Below the pieces are notes generated by a model that saw nothing but the letters and a program-made list of their open reading frames with translations, had not been told where the DNA came from and did no database searches. This document shows, piece after piece, positions 24,017-35,680 of a DNA stretch of 60,000 nucleotides. A program made the position numbers and the translations under genes. Numbering within the stretch: the first letter of the stretch is position 1; each line of letters begins with the position of its first letter. Origin of the DNA: Nymphaea colorata (taxonomy: Eukaryota > Streptophyta > Magnoliopsida > Nymphaeales > Nymphaeaceae); the NCBI RefSeq assembly GCF_008831285.2, contig NC_045138.2:1749143-1809142 (forward strand). Reading direction: 5' to 3'.

Positions 24017-24899
24017 GACCCACTTCAATCTACCGATCGGGTACACTGGCCAACGCAATTCTTCAAATTGCACAGCTTGTTCTATTCTACCCATCAAAGG
24101 AGCGACTGCGACGCCATATGATGAAATTCACTTATGCTAATATTTATACAAAGCTGTAGTTGGGTTAGGTTGAATGGAAAAGCTTTGAATAAATCTTAGT
24201 TACCCAACCTGCCCCATTTATTGAATGAGTGTGTATCTTGGCCCACTGATTCAATACATGGATGCCAAAATGTCTCAAATACCATGAAATTTTAAATGTG
24301 AAGCCCCTTACACAGACAAAGATGAAAAAGGTGAAAAAATCAGAAAAAATCACCTTGTTCCATTTCCGTAAGAACTCAAAGTTCATCGTTTTGCCGACCA
24401 CTGATTGAACACTGACCGTGATCTAATCCATAAAAATTTATATGTAAATTTACAGAAAAGAAAAATGAAGGGCAGGGGGGTTGGGGGTCATAGTAATATA
24501 TATTTATATATATAAATTTTTGAACATATGGTTCAACAAAGATTAATATCAAATGCAAATTTGTACTTACATAATTGAAAACAGAAGCCATTTAATCCAT
24601 CAAGATGAACAAGTGAGAGGACAGCAAGAAGAAAAAGACGATGGTATTTTGTTTATATAATATTAATTGTTTTTGTTTTTAATCTATCAGGATGGATTAA
24701 AGACCATTCGAATAAGTGATTAATATTATATACGAAAGTACTATTCCTGCGTCAATATGTTACACTGACCCTGCAGGACAAGTTAAACACATGCATATAA
24801 AGATTCAATGATTTCAGTATCGATCGAATATGCAATGACCAAAATGCTCTTGGCAAAATAAAAAAATTGAGATTTTTCTGAGGATAAAAAAGGAGTTGC
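22923..24899. mobile_element. Non-autonomous DNA element with long inverted repeats (Mutator-like)
   Basis: The ends gcaactcct and aggagttgc are the outer tips of inverted arms of over 400 bp (22923-23420 against 24899-24485), paired through phrases such as aagagcattttggtcatt and gcatgtgtttaatttgtcc. The flanks AACTTTTTT (22914-22922) and AACTTATTT (24900-24908) would be a 9-bp target duplication with one mismatch, as made by Mutator-like elements. The interior has no transposase. It holds four tandem copies of a roughly 115-bp unit (23557-23990) and an R2 block with the hairpin repeat. Pieces of the arms (R1) are scattered over the window. Confidence 0.55.
23557..23990 (+). repeat. Four tandem ~115-bp units inside the inverted-repeat element
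   Basis: Units start near 23557, 23660, 23783 and 23897. Each reads acga(a)gaatatatagtagtta-like, then tcaacatccactctatataa, then a T run and a CT or AT tract. The AT and CT runs vary in length between units. Confidence 0.65.
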
Positions 24900-24908
24900 A
24901 ACTTATTT

Positions 24909-25590
24909 TTTTGATTTTTCGGATATGCATATTTTCGGATTTTTAACATTTTTCGGATTTTTTGGATATGCATATTTTTTCTAACAAACCATAAAAATAA
25001 ACTAAATGAATGAAATATACAAGACAACAACACAATAAAACAAAATAAGAAGGGAAAGTGAGAGAGTGGATATACGGAGTGGCAGAGTCACCTAGCAGCA
25101 AACAAAAGATGGAGCTAGGGATGTCAACGGATCATCTTCGAATCGGATATACTCTTAATCATATCCGATTTTTCGGATATGCATATTTTCGGATTCGGAT
25201 GAAAAAAAATCTATATAATATCTGAATCCGATTTTTAAAACCATATCCGATTCCAATCCCAATCCGACTTTTAAATCAAAGTCTGATTCCAAATCTGACT
25301 CCGAATCCACATCCGACTTTAGAACCAAATCCGATTCCTGTCCGAAACCAGCATTCAAATCGAAATCCGATTCCAACTTTTACATTCAAAATCTGATTAA
25401 AATCTGAATCTGATTCTTTAATTCAACATCCGATTTCAATCAAAATCCAAATTTTATATTTAAAGATCCCATTTTGATCTAAAGAATTTCAAATTTGACA
25501 TGCAAAACTGACTTGTCATTTGCTCCACTGAAAAATGGCTAGCGAGATAATCCAAGCCTCCAAGGACGTTAGTTACCAATGTTTTTTTTT
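24909..25590. repeat. GGATTCGGAT-type degenerate repeats, hAT-like start
   Basis: Phrases such as tttttcggatatgcatatttt recur at 24915, 24960 and 25163. From tagggatgtcaacggatc at 25113 the sequence is a long run of imperfect aatccgattc units to about 25450. Such subterminal repeats are known from plant hAT elements; I see no transposase. A T22 run lies near 25580-25602. Confidence 0.45.
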
Positions 25591-26033
25591 TTTTTTTTTT
25601 TTAAAAAAATGCCCAAAGGGCGAGCCACCCCATAGACTGCCTAATAAGTTTCCATTAAATATCTTGGCATCTGCAAAAAACTATATAGTCTAAGCCTTCA
25701 AAGCCTCAATTCTTGTACTTCATAATCACAAAATTTACTATGTCTTAAGTCACTTGAGGATGTCAAAGAAACTTGATGGAATATCTTGGGAAGAACTCAA
25801 GACTGATAGACACTTGAACTGTTATAACATACAGATGAAAGTAATTGGTGAGAATGGAACAACAACCTTAATTCTCAAAACAAAACTCTGATAGGAAACA
25901 AAAGTCTACCTTCTGTTGTGTATTTTCTCATCACTGCTAGTAAGGTGGACAACTTTTTCCTCAATTGCATGTCGTCTATAATATGGACACAATCCTTGCG
26001 TCAGTTGGTTCATATCAGGTCATTCCTGCCCAA
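25591..26033. other. No clear gene (left flank of the beta-galactosidase remnant)
   Basis: Read on the minus strand this would be where later GH35 exons should follow. I cannot recognise any. It may be decayed intron sequence or unrelated DNA. Confidence 0.3.
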
Positions 26034-26919
26034 TTCAGTCCACATCTTCGGTTTATATGGCTTGTTGGAAGTGAAATAATTGCAGTAACATCTACATCTG
26101 CTGCCCCATATTGTCAGGTACACCTGTCTTTGAAACAGAAACAGTATGTTATCTAACCTCCTTTAACAAACATGCAAGAGAAGAAAGTATGTTATCTAAC
26201 CTCCTTTAGCAACAAACATGCAAGAGAAAATTCCATGAACAAATACAGGCAGCTGATTAACAATCAAGAAAAATTCTCTCCCAGCCAACAAAATCATATA
26301 TGCCACAAGAGAACTAGGTGGATCATGATTATCAGATCGCCAGAACACTTCAAAAACTGTCTCTCTCACGCACACACCAGGAAAATTCTCTCCCTGCTAC
26401 TAAAAACAAAGTATGAAGCCATTTCCAGCAATCTACAAAATGGAAAAGAATATTTCCGGCTAATTGCCAATTCATCCTCAAAATGAAATGCTTCCACACT
26501 TGTGACAAGATGATTGGTCCTCCTTGTGTCTGGAACAGCCCTTCAGCTTTCATCATCTCAACAATCTTTTGAGTGAATCCCATCATTACAGCCTTCATAA
26601 TTAAAAAAAAAAAAAAGAAACAGAAACTCATCACGGCCCACTTTTTCATTTCACTAGATCTAAACAGGTGGCCAGAAGAAAATTCTTAAACAGCTAGAGG
26701 CAACAAAACGAAAAAAATACCTTAAAAGAATCATTATCAGTTCTAAAGTTGATACCAGGTACATACTTCAACCAAACCGGTAATCCTCTTTAATATCAAA
26801 ACAAAGTTAATGCACAAATCATTAAATCCAAATCCAAGCAATGGAAAGTGAACATTCTAATTTGCAGATAAAATCAAGACTGACCCAAAATTCCATTCAG
26901 GACAAACATAAGGACCTAT
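26034..26919 (-). pseudogene. GH35 beta-galactosidase gene remnant (four exon pieces)
   Basis: On the minus strand four pieces of a plant beta-galactosidase appear in the right order. At 26919-26885: IGPYVCPEWNFG, then a GT donor. At 26787-26721: [22 protein letters not shown], with AG before and GT after. At 26592-26500: [14 protein letters not shown] through GGPIILSQ, again with AG before and GT after. At about 26096-26034: CNYFTSNKPYKPKMWTE. Exon lengths of 67 and 93 bp and their phases join without a frame break. The family cleaves terminal beta-galactose in the cell wall. Missing are the N-terminus before IGPYV, the exon with the catalytic acid/base motif (NEYG) and everything after KMWTE. 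The 5' side is cut at 26919 by repeat-like sequence. A tandem duplication of about 43 bp lies in the gap (26141-26226). Confidence 0.8.
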
Positions 26920-28247
26920 GTCACCGCGGTACATGCCAAAATGAGTTGCGTACCCGTACCGGTATGCCGGTATGGCAAAATGGGTACGGTGGTATGGGGT
27001 ACGCCGAATCTAGATCTGGGTCAGAACCGGATCCAAACACCGTTTAAACAACGAAAAAGTTTTGGGCAAAAACCCTTCGATGCCCGACTACCTTCTCCTC
27101 CTTCCCTCTCGACTTTTCGAAGGTCTTTCAGCGGGTGTTTGGGCAGATGCAGACCGACGGCAACCGGCGACGAATGGCAACCTGCAACGGATGGAGAACG
27201 GTGACGGACGGTGGGCGAGAGGAAGAAAGAAGGGGACAACAGTGCGAAGGATTCTGCAGGAGAGGGTTTCTCTTCGTCTCCCCCTAACTCTGCTTTCCTC
27301 TTCTCTCCCCCGAACGTCTCCGTCAATGGTAATAGAGATAGAACCCTAACCCGTGCCCTTCCTTTCCTTTGTTCTCTCCCTTACCGTCAATGTCACCGGT
27401 CTAAGGTTTTTCTTTCTGTGTCAGTTAATTGTGCTTATTTTAACTTTGATACAATTACCAAGGATGGGAAGAGTTATTTGCATATCCTGCTCATCGATGA
27501 GTGATGATATCATTTGTTTTTTCAAAATTTTTATTTTTTTTAATGTCGTTTCAGCTTTTAACAGAATATCTGCCCTCAAAATAACACTGCAAAGAACAGA
27601 AATATAGATGACAACATTATGAACCTATCCACCAAAAAACAAGAAAAGAAAAGAAAAAGTACCACTAAAAGAGAATCTGGAGTAAAAGAAAACTAATTGT
27701 TACTTTCCCAGGAGAGGGCTCATGGCCCTTCCAGAAAACATAAGGTTGGATAACATCTAAGCTGCGGCTTTTTTATTAGATAAGGCCACATCTACATGCA
27801 GGGGCGGAGCCAAGATTTTCTTGAAGGACGGATCAAAAGATTTTCTTCAAGGACGGGTCAAATGAGAGCTGGGTTTTGTGGGTTGGATTTGAGTAGAGCC
27901 AAACTTAACTCACACTAAAAAAATAGATGAAAGCAAAAAAAAAAATCAATTTTTACACAATATATATATATATTTTTCATTTGGTTCCGGTGGGGCCATG
28001 GACCCATTTTCCTCATTTCCAGATTTTTTTATGAATGTGCCTCAGGAGTGCTCCATGGGTAGTGAATGGATCCAGAGATGAGAATCCTCTACCCATTGAT
28101 GATGATTGAGGTGCGATCATAAGAAACAGTGCACAACAACACCTTAGGGAATGTGGCTAACATCAACAAGAACTATAACATGGTGCATTCTCTCCACATT
28201 CTTCCAGCGTTTCTCTCTTATTGGGAAAACAAGAATAACAAGGAAAA
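26920..28247. other. Repeat-like region; no supported gene
   Basis: 26930-27030 is a small palindromic patch rich in gtaccggta and gccggtatggc, which abruptly ends the beta-galactosidase remnant. 27060-27340 is richer in G and C, has overlapping open frames on both strands and a TC-rich stretch; none resembles a known protein. Two near-identical phrases (aagattttcttgaaggacgg-like, 27810-27860) follow an aggggcggagcca motif common at plant repeat edges. The rest is AT-rich. Confidence 0.4.
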
Positions 28248-28388
28248 AAAGGATTTCCTCTCTTATTTGTCCTTTCAGTGAGCTTGTGAGGGTGAAAGGA
28301 TTTCCTCTCTTCTTTGTCCTTTCAGTGAGCTTGTGAGGGTGAAAGGATTTCCTCTCTTCTTTGTCCTTTTAGTGAGCCTGTGAGGATG
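28248..28388 (+). repeat. 47-bp minisatellite, three units
   Basis: Units start at 28248, 28295 and 28342, each aaaggatttcctctcttntt, then tgtccttt-agtgagc and tgtgagg. The third unit carries several substitutions. Confidence 0.85.
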
Positions 28389-28890
28389 AGGTCACGAGAG
28401 TTTAAGAGAGAAAGACAAAGAGAGAGCACATGAAAGAGAGGGGAAATGTTACATACCTAACACCAATGGCAGTTCGGCAAACATGGATGACAGGATGTCA
28501 GTGGGCTGGTGGCTAGATGACGGATGCCGGACGGCGGAGCTGTGGTGTTGGGCGATGAGGATGGTCGATGGAAGAGAGAGAAGGAGACAACAATGGGGGA
28601 AAGAAACAACCAACCACTCAGTGTAAAAACTTTTACCCTAAACCGGTGAACCGGTTTCGATGACTTGGTTTATCGGTTTTCAATATTTAATCGGTTTTAT
28701 AATAACGATTTGAATCGAGTGTAAACAAGTCAAGTTCCTAAAACTCAAACATGACTTGTTTATTGTTTCGAGTATCTTTGTAAGTTTGAACTCGACTCGT
28801 TTATAATCGAGTCAAGCTCGAGCCGAGATTTTTCAAGCAAGTTCGAACCGAGTACGAGTTGGCTCGACTCATTGTGCAGCCCTAAAAAAC
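28389..28890. repeat. Repeat edge with GAGTCGAGCTCG-type phrases, hAT-like end
   Basis: 28640-28890 shows repeated ggttt-aaccggttt and cgactcg/gagtcaagctcgag phrases and closes with tcattgtgcagccctaaa, the complement of a tagggctgcac end typical of plant hAT elements. No coding is seen. Confidence 0.35.
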
Positions 28891-30620
28891 CAGGAAAATT
28901 TGTAGCCTTAAAGGACAGAAATAAGTCGATTTTTTAAATTGTTTCATTCAACTAGTTGTCCTCTACCCTAATCTAAGCCCTTGATCTCTTAAAAATCTTT
29001 ATTGTGTTATTTTTTATCTACTTACAGAATGTTAATTAATAAAAATGCACACATTGATTACATAAGATAGTTTAATTAAATAGTTATAATAGGCCACTTT
29101 TTAATTTTTTACTTATTTTTTATTTACTTGTTAAATAGTTGTTTTTTATTAAATTAATTAAAAAATGTTGCATTGATTTATTAATCAATAAAATAAATAA
29201 AGTCATTGAATAAAACTTGAGTTTAATTCTTAATTCAAAAATTTTGTATTATTTTCACATATTTTTTTCTTATCAATTCTTTTTTTTAAATGTTTATCTA
29301 AAACCTATCTTTCATTTCAGAATATGGTTGTTTTGAAGGATACCCATAATCTTTTTCCTTTATAAATACTTAGTAAAAGTTGGATTGTTGCTTTATACGT
29401 GTGATTTCATATAGTTTTGTCGAGTTTTACTCCTAACTCTTTTGGACAAATAATTTTATTTTGATCTTTTAGATTTTCATATTTTCTTTTTATGAACAAG
29501 TATTTATTACTTAATTTTGACGTGGTTGGTTAAGATGTTTTATTCTTTGCTCATCAATTTTCTCAATAAGTTCTTCATACTCATAATTTGTCATAATTGA
29601 TTTCTATATCTTTAAGTAGTTTAAAGACATGTTATATTATTTTCACATGTATTCTTTGACATATTCTTTTTTTTTTAAATATTTATCTAAAAAAACTAAT
29701 TTATCAACTAAATAAAATTTTTATGAAGTTGCATGTTTGAGCAAATGATATGTTCGAGTAATTAGAGAAACAGTTTTTCTCAATAAACAAGTTTATTATA
29801 TGATTTTCACACTTTTTCTATGAGTTTTTTTATATGGTGTGTATATTTTTTCCATAAGTTATTCATATGACTTTCATATTTTTTTCATACTAACTGTATA
29901 TATTGAACAATGATTTGTCTATTTTTAAATAATAACATATTCTAATGGAGTAAAGTATTATTTCATAAAGATCACTTATTGAGAATTATTAAAGCAAGTG
30001 GCCCATATTATTTCTCATTTAAGGAAGACATTATTAAATGATTTTTTTCAATTTTAATTGAAACAATTTGTGTTATATCCGTAAAAAAAAGTGCTAAATG
30101 ATGTCAAACCTTCATTAACTCCACATCATCATTAACTTTTTGAGTTAGTCCTCTTAACTTTATTGCAATAGGTGTTTGTTTATATGAAATTGTATTTTTT
30201 AATCAAGTCATATATAGATAATTTATTAAATCAAATAATTTGTTGTTTTTCTACTCGTTAAAGGTTTTTGTTTTTAAACTTATGAATTATGTGCTATATA
30301 TCAAATACCTAAGACTTTTGGACAAATTGTATGATTATACAAAACAATTATTTGATTGATTAAAAAAGTAATTGATGATTTCATAAAAAAAACATTTTTA
30401 TGAGTTCAACCGTTTTTCCATATTAAACTGTTTTTATGAGTTCAACCGTTTTTCTTAATTGAAGTTTTCTTTATTATTTTTCAGTTAAATAAATATATTA
30501 TCTAAGATATCTTGCTTAGTTGATGTCTTAACTGTAATAGTATGCATGTTTACACAAAAACATTTAATTAAACATAATATTAATTATTAATTAATTAGTT
30601 TTATATGAAAACACTTCTCT
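28891..30620. other. AT-rich gene-free stretch
   Basis: Very AT-rich (long runs of tttatt and ttaatt phrases). The only structure I see is a short direct repeat (tttatgagttcaaccgtttt at about 30398 and 30431). No open frame of interest on either strand. Confidence 0.5.
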
Positions 30621-31340
30621 CAAATGCGCCACCAAGAAAACACAAAACACTTTTCTCCTCTCTGCTTACTATGCTTCTTCAGTCCCCCTCCTAACGACAT
30701 AGATAGAAAAGAGGAGCTGCAGTTTCAAGAATTCCTTTTATTTATTTTGTATGCGGCGCCCGAATTGATACAAAGTCGCTTCCTCATTGCTTGCAGGCTT
30801 GTCATCAGCTTTTTCCGTGGTCCACTTAGTTACCATACTGGTATTCAAATTGAAATAGTTAAACATTTTAAAATACTTTTAAGTGCTTTTATTGAAAAAT
30901 AGAAAATAGCCTTATACCAACTTTGATTTGTTGGCTCAAACTTTACATCTGAATTTCTTGCATAATTATATATATATATATATGCCTGATAAATTTCCTC
31001 ACCATTGCCTACAGAATTCTTTATGAACATTATCTTCCCATCGTCTCGATAATTTCTTTGTATCAGAGTCCAGCATATTTGCATAGAGGTTTACTTTATG
31101 GGCATTAACTAATTACAGAGTTCTTGACATTTATTATATAATATTCAGGGACCGCAAATAATTAGTAGGAGTTCATAATTTTTAATTATTTGCAGACATT
31201 AATAACTTTTAAACCATTAATATTTACTGCGTTGGAGGCCAACGGTGGAATATGATTACTTCACGATTCAATTTGATCATTAAAAAACACTATGAATTAA
31301 TTTTGAAGTGCCAACTTGAGAGTAAGCATGGTCCACTTCG
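30621..31340 (+). other. Copy 4 upstream segment, shared with copies 3 and 5
   Basis: 30690-31330 matches the reverse complement of 22480-21850 (copy 3 upstream), and 31080-31330 matches 36255-36480 (copy 5 upstream). Shared phrases include gggcattaactaattacaga and accattaatatttactgcg. No gene of its own. Confidence 0.65.
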
Positions 31341-31451
31341 GACGTGACGTTTTAGTTATTCAAGCTGCACTATAAGTCTTCATATGCAGACCATCGACAT
31401 TGAAACTGAGGACTCAAGAACAGTAGAGAGAGAGAGAGAGAGAGGGGAAGG
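31341..31451 (+). promoter_or_regulatory. Copy 4 promoter and leader
   Basis: The conserved block reads cacttcggacgtgacgtttt; a five-base insertion relative to the other copies creates overlapping ACGTG/TGACGT cores, of the kind bound by plant bZIP factors. A TATA-like actataagt lies at about 31370-31376, 76 bp before the ATG. The leader is present once and ends in a GA tract directly before gggaaggATG. About 35 bp of the block found in other copies (gatctgtcggtggatag) is missing here. Confidence 0.55.
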
Positions 31452-33425
31452 ATGGCTCCCAACTTAGAGCAGGCCAAAGCACTCAAACATTTCCTTCCTT
31501 CGCTGAGCAAGGAGTTGACCGTCCCCGGCGCTTTCATCCGCAACGAAGCGGAGCGGCCAAAGGTCGCACACGATGCATTTTCTAACGACGTCCCCATCAT
31601 CTCCTTCGCTGACATCGACTCCGCCGACTCTGCCCGCCGCTCCGCCGTCTTCCGCAACATCGTGGATGCCCTGGAAAACTGGGGCATCTTCCAGGCGATC
31701 GACCACGGCGTGAACCCAATGCTGGTCTCCGCCATGGCCGACCTCTCCACTCGCTTCTTCCAGCTCCCTGCAGAGGAGAAGCTCAGGTTCGAAATGACCG
31801 CCGGCAAGCGCGGTGGTTATGTATTCAGCAACCACATGTTCGGCGAGGAGATTGAGAACTGGCGCGAGTTCTTCACCTTCTTCTCGTACCCGGTGGAGTC
31901 CCGTGACTCTGCCATGTGGCCGGAGCAGCCGAAGGGGTGGCGGGAGGTGGTGGAGGGCTACTGCGAGGCGAACATGAAGTTGGCGTCGCGAATTCTGGAG
32001 GTTCTATCGGAGACCATGGGCTTGGAGAAGGGCGCCTTCAAGGAAGCTTGCCTGCAGATGGACCAAATGGTTTTGGTGAACTTCTACCCGAGGTGCCCAC
32101 AGCCGGAGCTGGCGCTCGGTCTCAGGCGTCACACCGACCCCGGCACCATCACCATCCTCCTTCAGGACCTCGTCGGCGGCCTGCAAATCACCAGGGATGG
32201 CGGCCGGACTTGGCTCACCGTCAAGCCCATCGATGGTGCCTTTGTCATCAACCTTGGAGAACATGCTCGCGTACGAAAACACTCTGACCCCAGGCATCAT
32301 CACCAACTCAAAACCAACCAAGCTGATCTTAGGGACCTCAAAACTAATCCTGAATCTCATTTTAGCATTCTTATTTAAGGATTATGGCGGTTTTTTTAAA
32401 ATATTTTGAATGTAAATATCTGACAACATAAGCAGGTGGTATGCGGCCGGAAACTGGTATGAGTCTCATATGCACCGGCCTTTGTTTTTGCAGATGCATG
32501 CATTGTATGACTCGTGAGACAAAGAAATGACATAACCTTATTATGTCATGTTTGTTTCATTGCAGAACATACATCCGTGGTGATTAGATCCACAAATTTA
32601 AGATCAAACCACTGACATCCAACATTAAATATATGGTTTTTAACACGTAGCCTAGATTTTAAATCCATGCTAACTATATCTTCAGTTTAAACAAAGTGAA
32701 ACCGTAGGGTTCTAAGGCAAAGCAACTAAGTCACTCACCGTTTTTCAACGAAAAGGTAAAACTTTAGGGCGTAGTACAACCGAACAGTGAGTCCACTAAT
32801 GAAAAAAATGATTTGGGTTTAGAATTCTCATGGCCACTAGTTAAGTTTCATGTGTTGTTAAATAGTGGGGGACGTTATTTTCAGTTCCTGACAGCAACTG
32901 GAAGTTTACATATCATAAGAGAAAGAAAGGACAAAGATGAGGGATTTCGGCCTCTCACTCAAGTGGTGGGTTACTTCCACTTATCAACAATTCTAGCTTC
33001 ACATTATGAGCTTGTGTGCGTAGTTGCCTACACATGCCCACATAAATTTCATATTTATAACTTATAATTTAGTTGCTTATATATTGCTTGCCCTTTAAAG
33101 ATACAATTTAGATTTTAAGGAATTAGTGCTCCTTAAACAGGAATTCCTATTTCTATCATTGCTTCACATATATTTATTCTTGGTATACTAGTGCTTGAGC
33201 AACGGGAGGTTTGCAGCGGTGGAGCACCAAGTGGTGGTGAACTCGAATTCCAGCCGTCTGTCGATCGGCGCATTCCAGTACCCGGCACAAGATGCCCTTG
33301 TCTACCCACTGAAGCTGGCCAAGGGCGAGAAGCCATTGATCGAGAAACCAGTCTCCTTCAAGGAGATGTACACAAAAAAGATGCAGTGCGATGTGGAAGT
33401 TGCCAAGGAACGGGAAAAGCCATGA
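31452..33425 (+). CDS. F3H-like 2-oxoglutarate dioxygenase, copy 4 (intact, two exons)
   Basis: Exon 1 is 31452-32270, exon 2 33192-33425; the 921-bp intron starts GTACGA and ends CTAG, phase 0. The product has 350 residues. Catalytic residues are H227, D229, H285 (iron) and R295, S297 (2-oxoglutarate); the reaction uses O2 and 2-oxoglutarate, releasing succinate and CO2. Start choice rests on the ATG directly after the conserved GA leader and on MAPNLEQAK shared by all copies. Differences from copies 2 and 6 are K206 to M, V82 to A and D88 to N. At the splice it reads GEHAR-CLSNGRF where canonical F3H has a histidine and an aromatic residue. F140 and R225 are of the type reported for flavone synthase I, while M115, D204, V209 and L224 are F3H-like. 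A polyA signal AATAAA lies at 33603-33608. F3H is the likely class; flavone synthase is possible. Confidence 0.88.
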
Positions 33426-35680
33426 ACCAAAGAGCATGGAGGTTGTGTGTGTTGGGAAGTTTCTTTGGCATTTGCTTAATTTCCTCCGTCAATAACTTTG
33501 TGTGTGTTTTGTGTGCATGCACGCATATGCGTGCTTATCTTCACGTCAGTATGTATGTGTCCTCTTTGATCCGCGAATGCTTAAAAAAAGGACTCGTGTA
33601 GTAATAAAGTGACTGCACTTGATAGAGACATCTATGAGAAGATTCTTGCCGGTTTTATTGATCTCCTGATATGAGATCAACCCCTTGACAGGCCTAGGCA
33701 TGTATGTGGTGCTAGGGTTATGTTCCTCGACCGTAAAGGGAATGAGTTTTATATGCCAGTTGAAGAACATGGAGATCTTGATGCCTGACATTGACATCGA
33801 TACAACTTTAGACTCTATGGTAGAGGGCAAAAAAGTGGGCTTTGCTTCACACTTGGGTGGTGGGATTAATCCTTCTACTCACCCGATCACATCTGAGATC
33901 ATCCAGTTTAAAAACAAAAATTTTCAAAAAACTATGTAATTCAAAAGAATTAAAAATCATAAACATTCAATACATAGTTCAGATTCACACAAATTTCAAA
34001 GTCATCAATTTTGATTTTGTTGGGTCTTGTCTAAACAAGGAAAAAAAAAATTATTCAACTACTTTTGGACATTCTGCTTCAATTTTTTCGTTGGGTAAAT
34101 ACCTTTCGGAAAAAAGCATTAAAAGTGAGAGCCACATATGCATGTGATCCATTTGCAAGTGTGTCTTTATCTTTAGGCAGGTAAGACAGTGGGAAAGTGA
34201 GTTCCATATGGTGAGAATAAGCCTGCCAGATATTTGTGGTGACTTTTTCTTCTTAATTAACATAAGAAATGGTTGTTCATAAGAATCAGCCTGAGTCAGT
34301 CGATTCAGTTTCAGGGGCGGATTACATAGTGCCATGTGACCATTTAACTACTTTGTTGAGTGTTTTAGGAAATTTTTTGTTTTAAATGTTTTTACGTAGT
34401 TTTCTTTTTATTTTTATTTTTTGAAATGATTTTTCAGTAGTGTTCATTATGCACAACCGATTGATTCACCTGAGTTGGCCGATTCATGGAAATAATAGAT
34501 TCACGTTTTGTTTCGTGAACCAATTTTTACAATACTGACTTGAGTAGTAGCTAAACCGTTCTATGAATATACATCAAACACTGAAACATAGTGTATAACA
34601 TAGTGTATTATGAATTTGCTGCAATTTTTAAGATATATTCATGAAACAGTTTTGTTACTGTTCTTTTTGTCAAATGGTTCTTATGTGATTTCATAAAAGT
34701 GCTAGTAAGTTCTTGGGAGTTCAATCTGTATGCAAAAACAATCTTATTGCCACCTCATGTAAGCTTTAACATGGGGAGCATTTTTCTTTTCTTGGAGAGC
34801 ATCTTTCTTTTTGTGTGAAGTTTTTGGTTGATGGAAGACCTAGGAAGGCAAGTGATGCAAGATTCTAGTAGGAATTTTGACTGCACAGAAATGATATGAG
34901 ACCTCGCTAAAGACACGAGACTCCATAGATAATGAGCATGAGCTTTTCTAAGGTTTTTCATTGATGATGGAAATTAACAACATATCTTTATGATTAGAGT
35001 TCTCAAGTAGCAAAAAGAAACTGCAACATTAGTCAAGCCAACTGCTGTGACAAGGAATGAATGCATGGCAACAGCAACCAATTTTATTGGTAACCACAAA
35101 TGGAGAAAAAAATGTAGCAGTGGCCCCAAGGGGCGTAGCTCAAATGGATGATCATCGGGCACATTATGTGGCATTTTTTGTCAGCCCATGGCAGGCTATG
35201 TACCTATATCATATGGAGGTGGGTCTTATATACGTAAACATCTCGCTACTTGGTACCAACATAGCTTCAGACCTATAGGCAAAGGGAACGAAGGGAGTTC
35301 GGCTCTCATGCAGGCAATGGAATTTGTCCTCCTGCTTACCCAAAAAGAATTGCGACAATATGTCAAAAGCTAAAAAACAAAAAGAAAATATGCACCATGG
35401 GCAAGGATCGGAAATCACAGTGAGCCACTTCCTCGTGAACTTGAATAAAGAAGCCTTGCTCACTCAAGAATAGATTTGAGAAGCCAAAAAAGAGCAAGAG
35501 AGGAATACTACTCGTTTAGCTCATAATGCCTTATTATTAATTAATAAAATCACATACATATTTTGACGTATATGTAAACAATCTTGATAGAAATAAAGAA
35601 ATGCATGAGCAAAATAAATTACAAGAAAATGACACTAAAAAAGTTTAACGCAGGAGTTTTTTTTAATATCTTTTTGGGGT
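33426..35680 (+). other. Downstream tail of unit 4 (T1, spacer, short ORF, T2)
   Basis: After the stop come the shared 3' region with AATAAA at 33603-33608, block T1 (33685-33939), a spacer, the 68-codon minus-strand frame at 34961-34755 (MKNLRKAHAHYLWSL) and block T2 (35185-35470, with GGGSYIRKHLATWY). The same order follows copies 3 and 5. No block has a recognised function. This tail also gives the empty site for the repeat inserted at 44732-48282. Confidence 0.6.

Noticed and set aside
25155-25376. Acidic ESDxxLESD repeat protein
   Set aside because: It is the translation of degenerate aatccgattc repeats; no start context and no conservation.
27021-27349. Overlapping frames on both strands in a GC-richer patch
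   Set aside because: Neither strand resembles a known protein and the composition alone explains the open frames.
33939-35217. Segments missing from the unit 2 tail as spliced-out introns (a processed copy)
   Set aside because: The joins leave extra bases and do not match GT-AG borders; short direct repeats at the first join fit deletion better.
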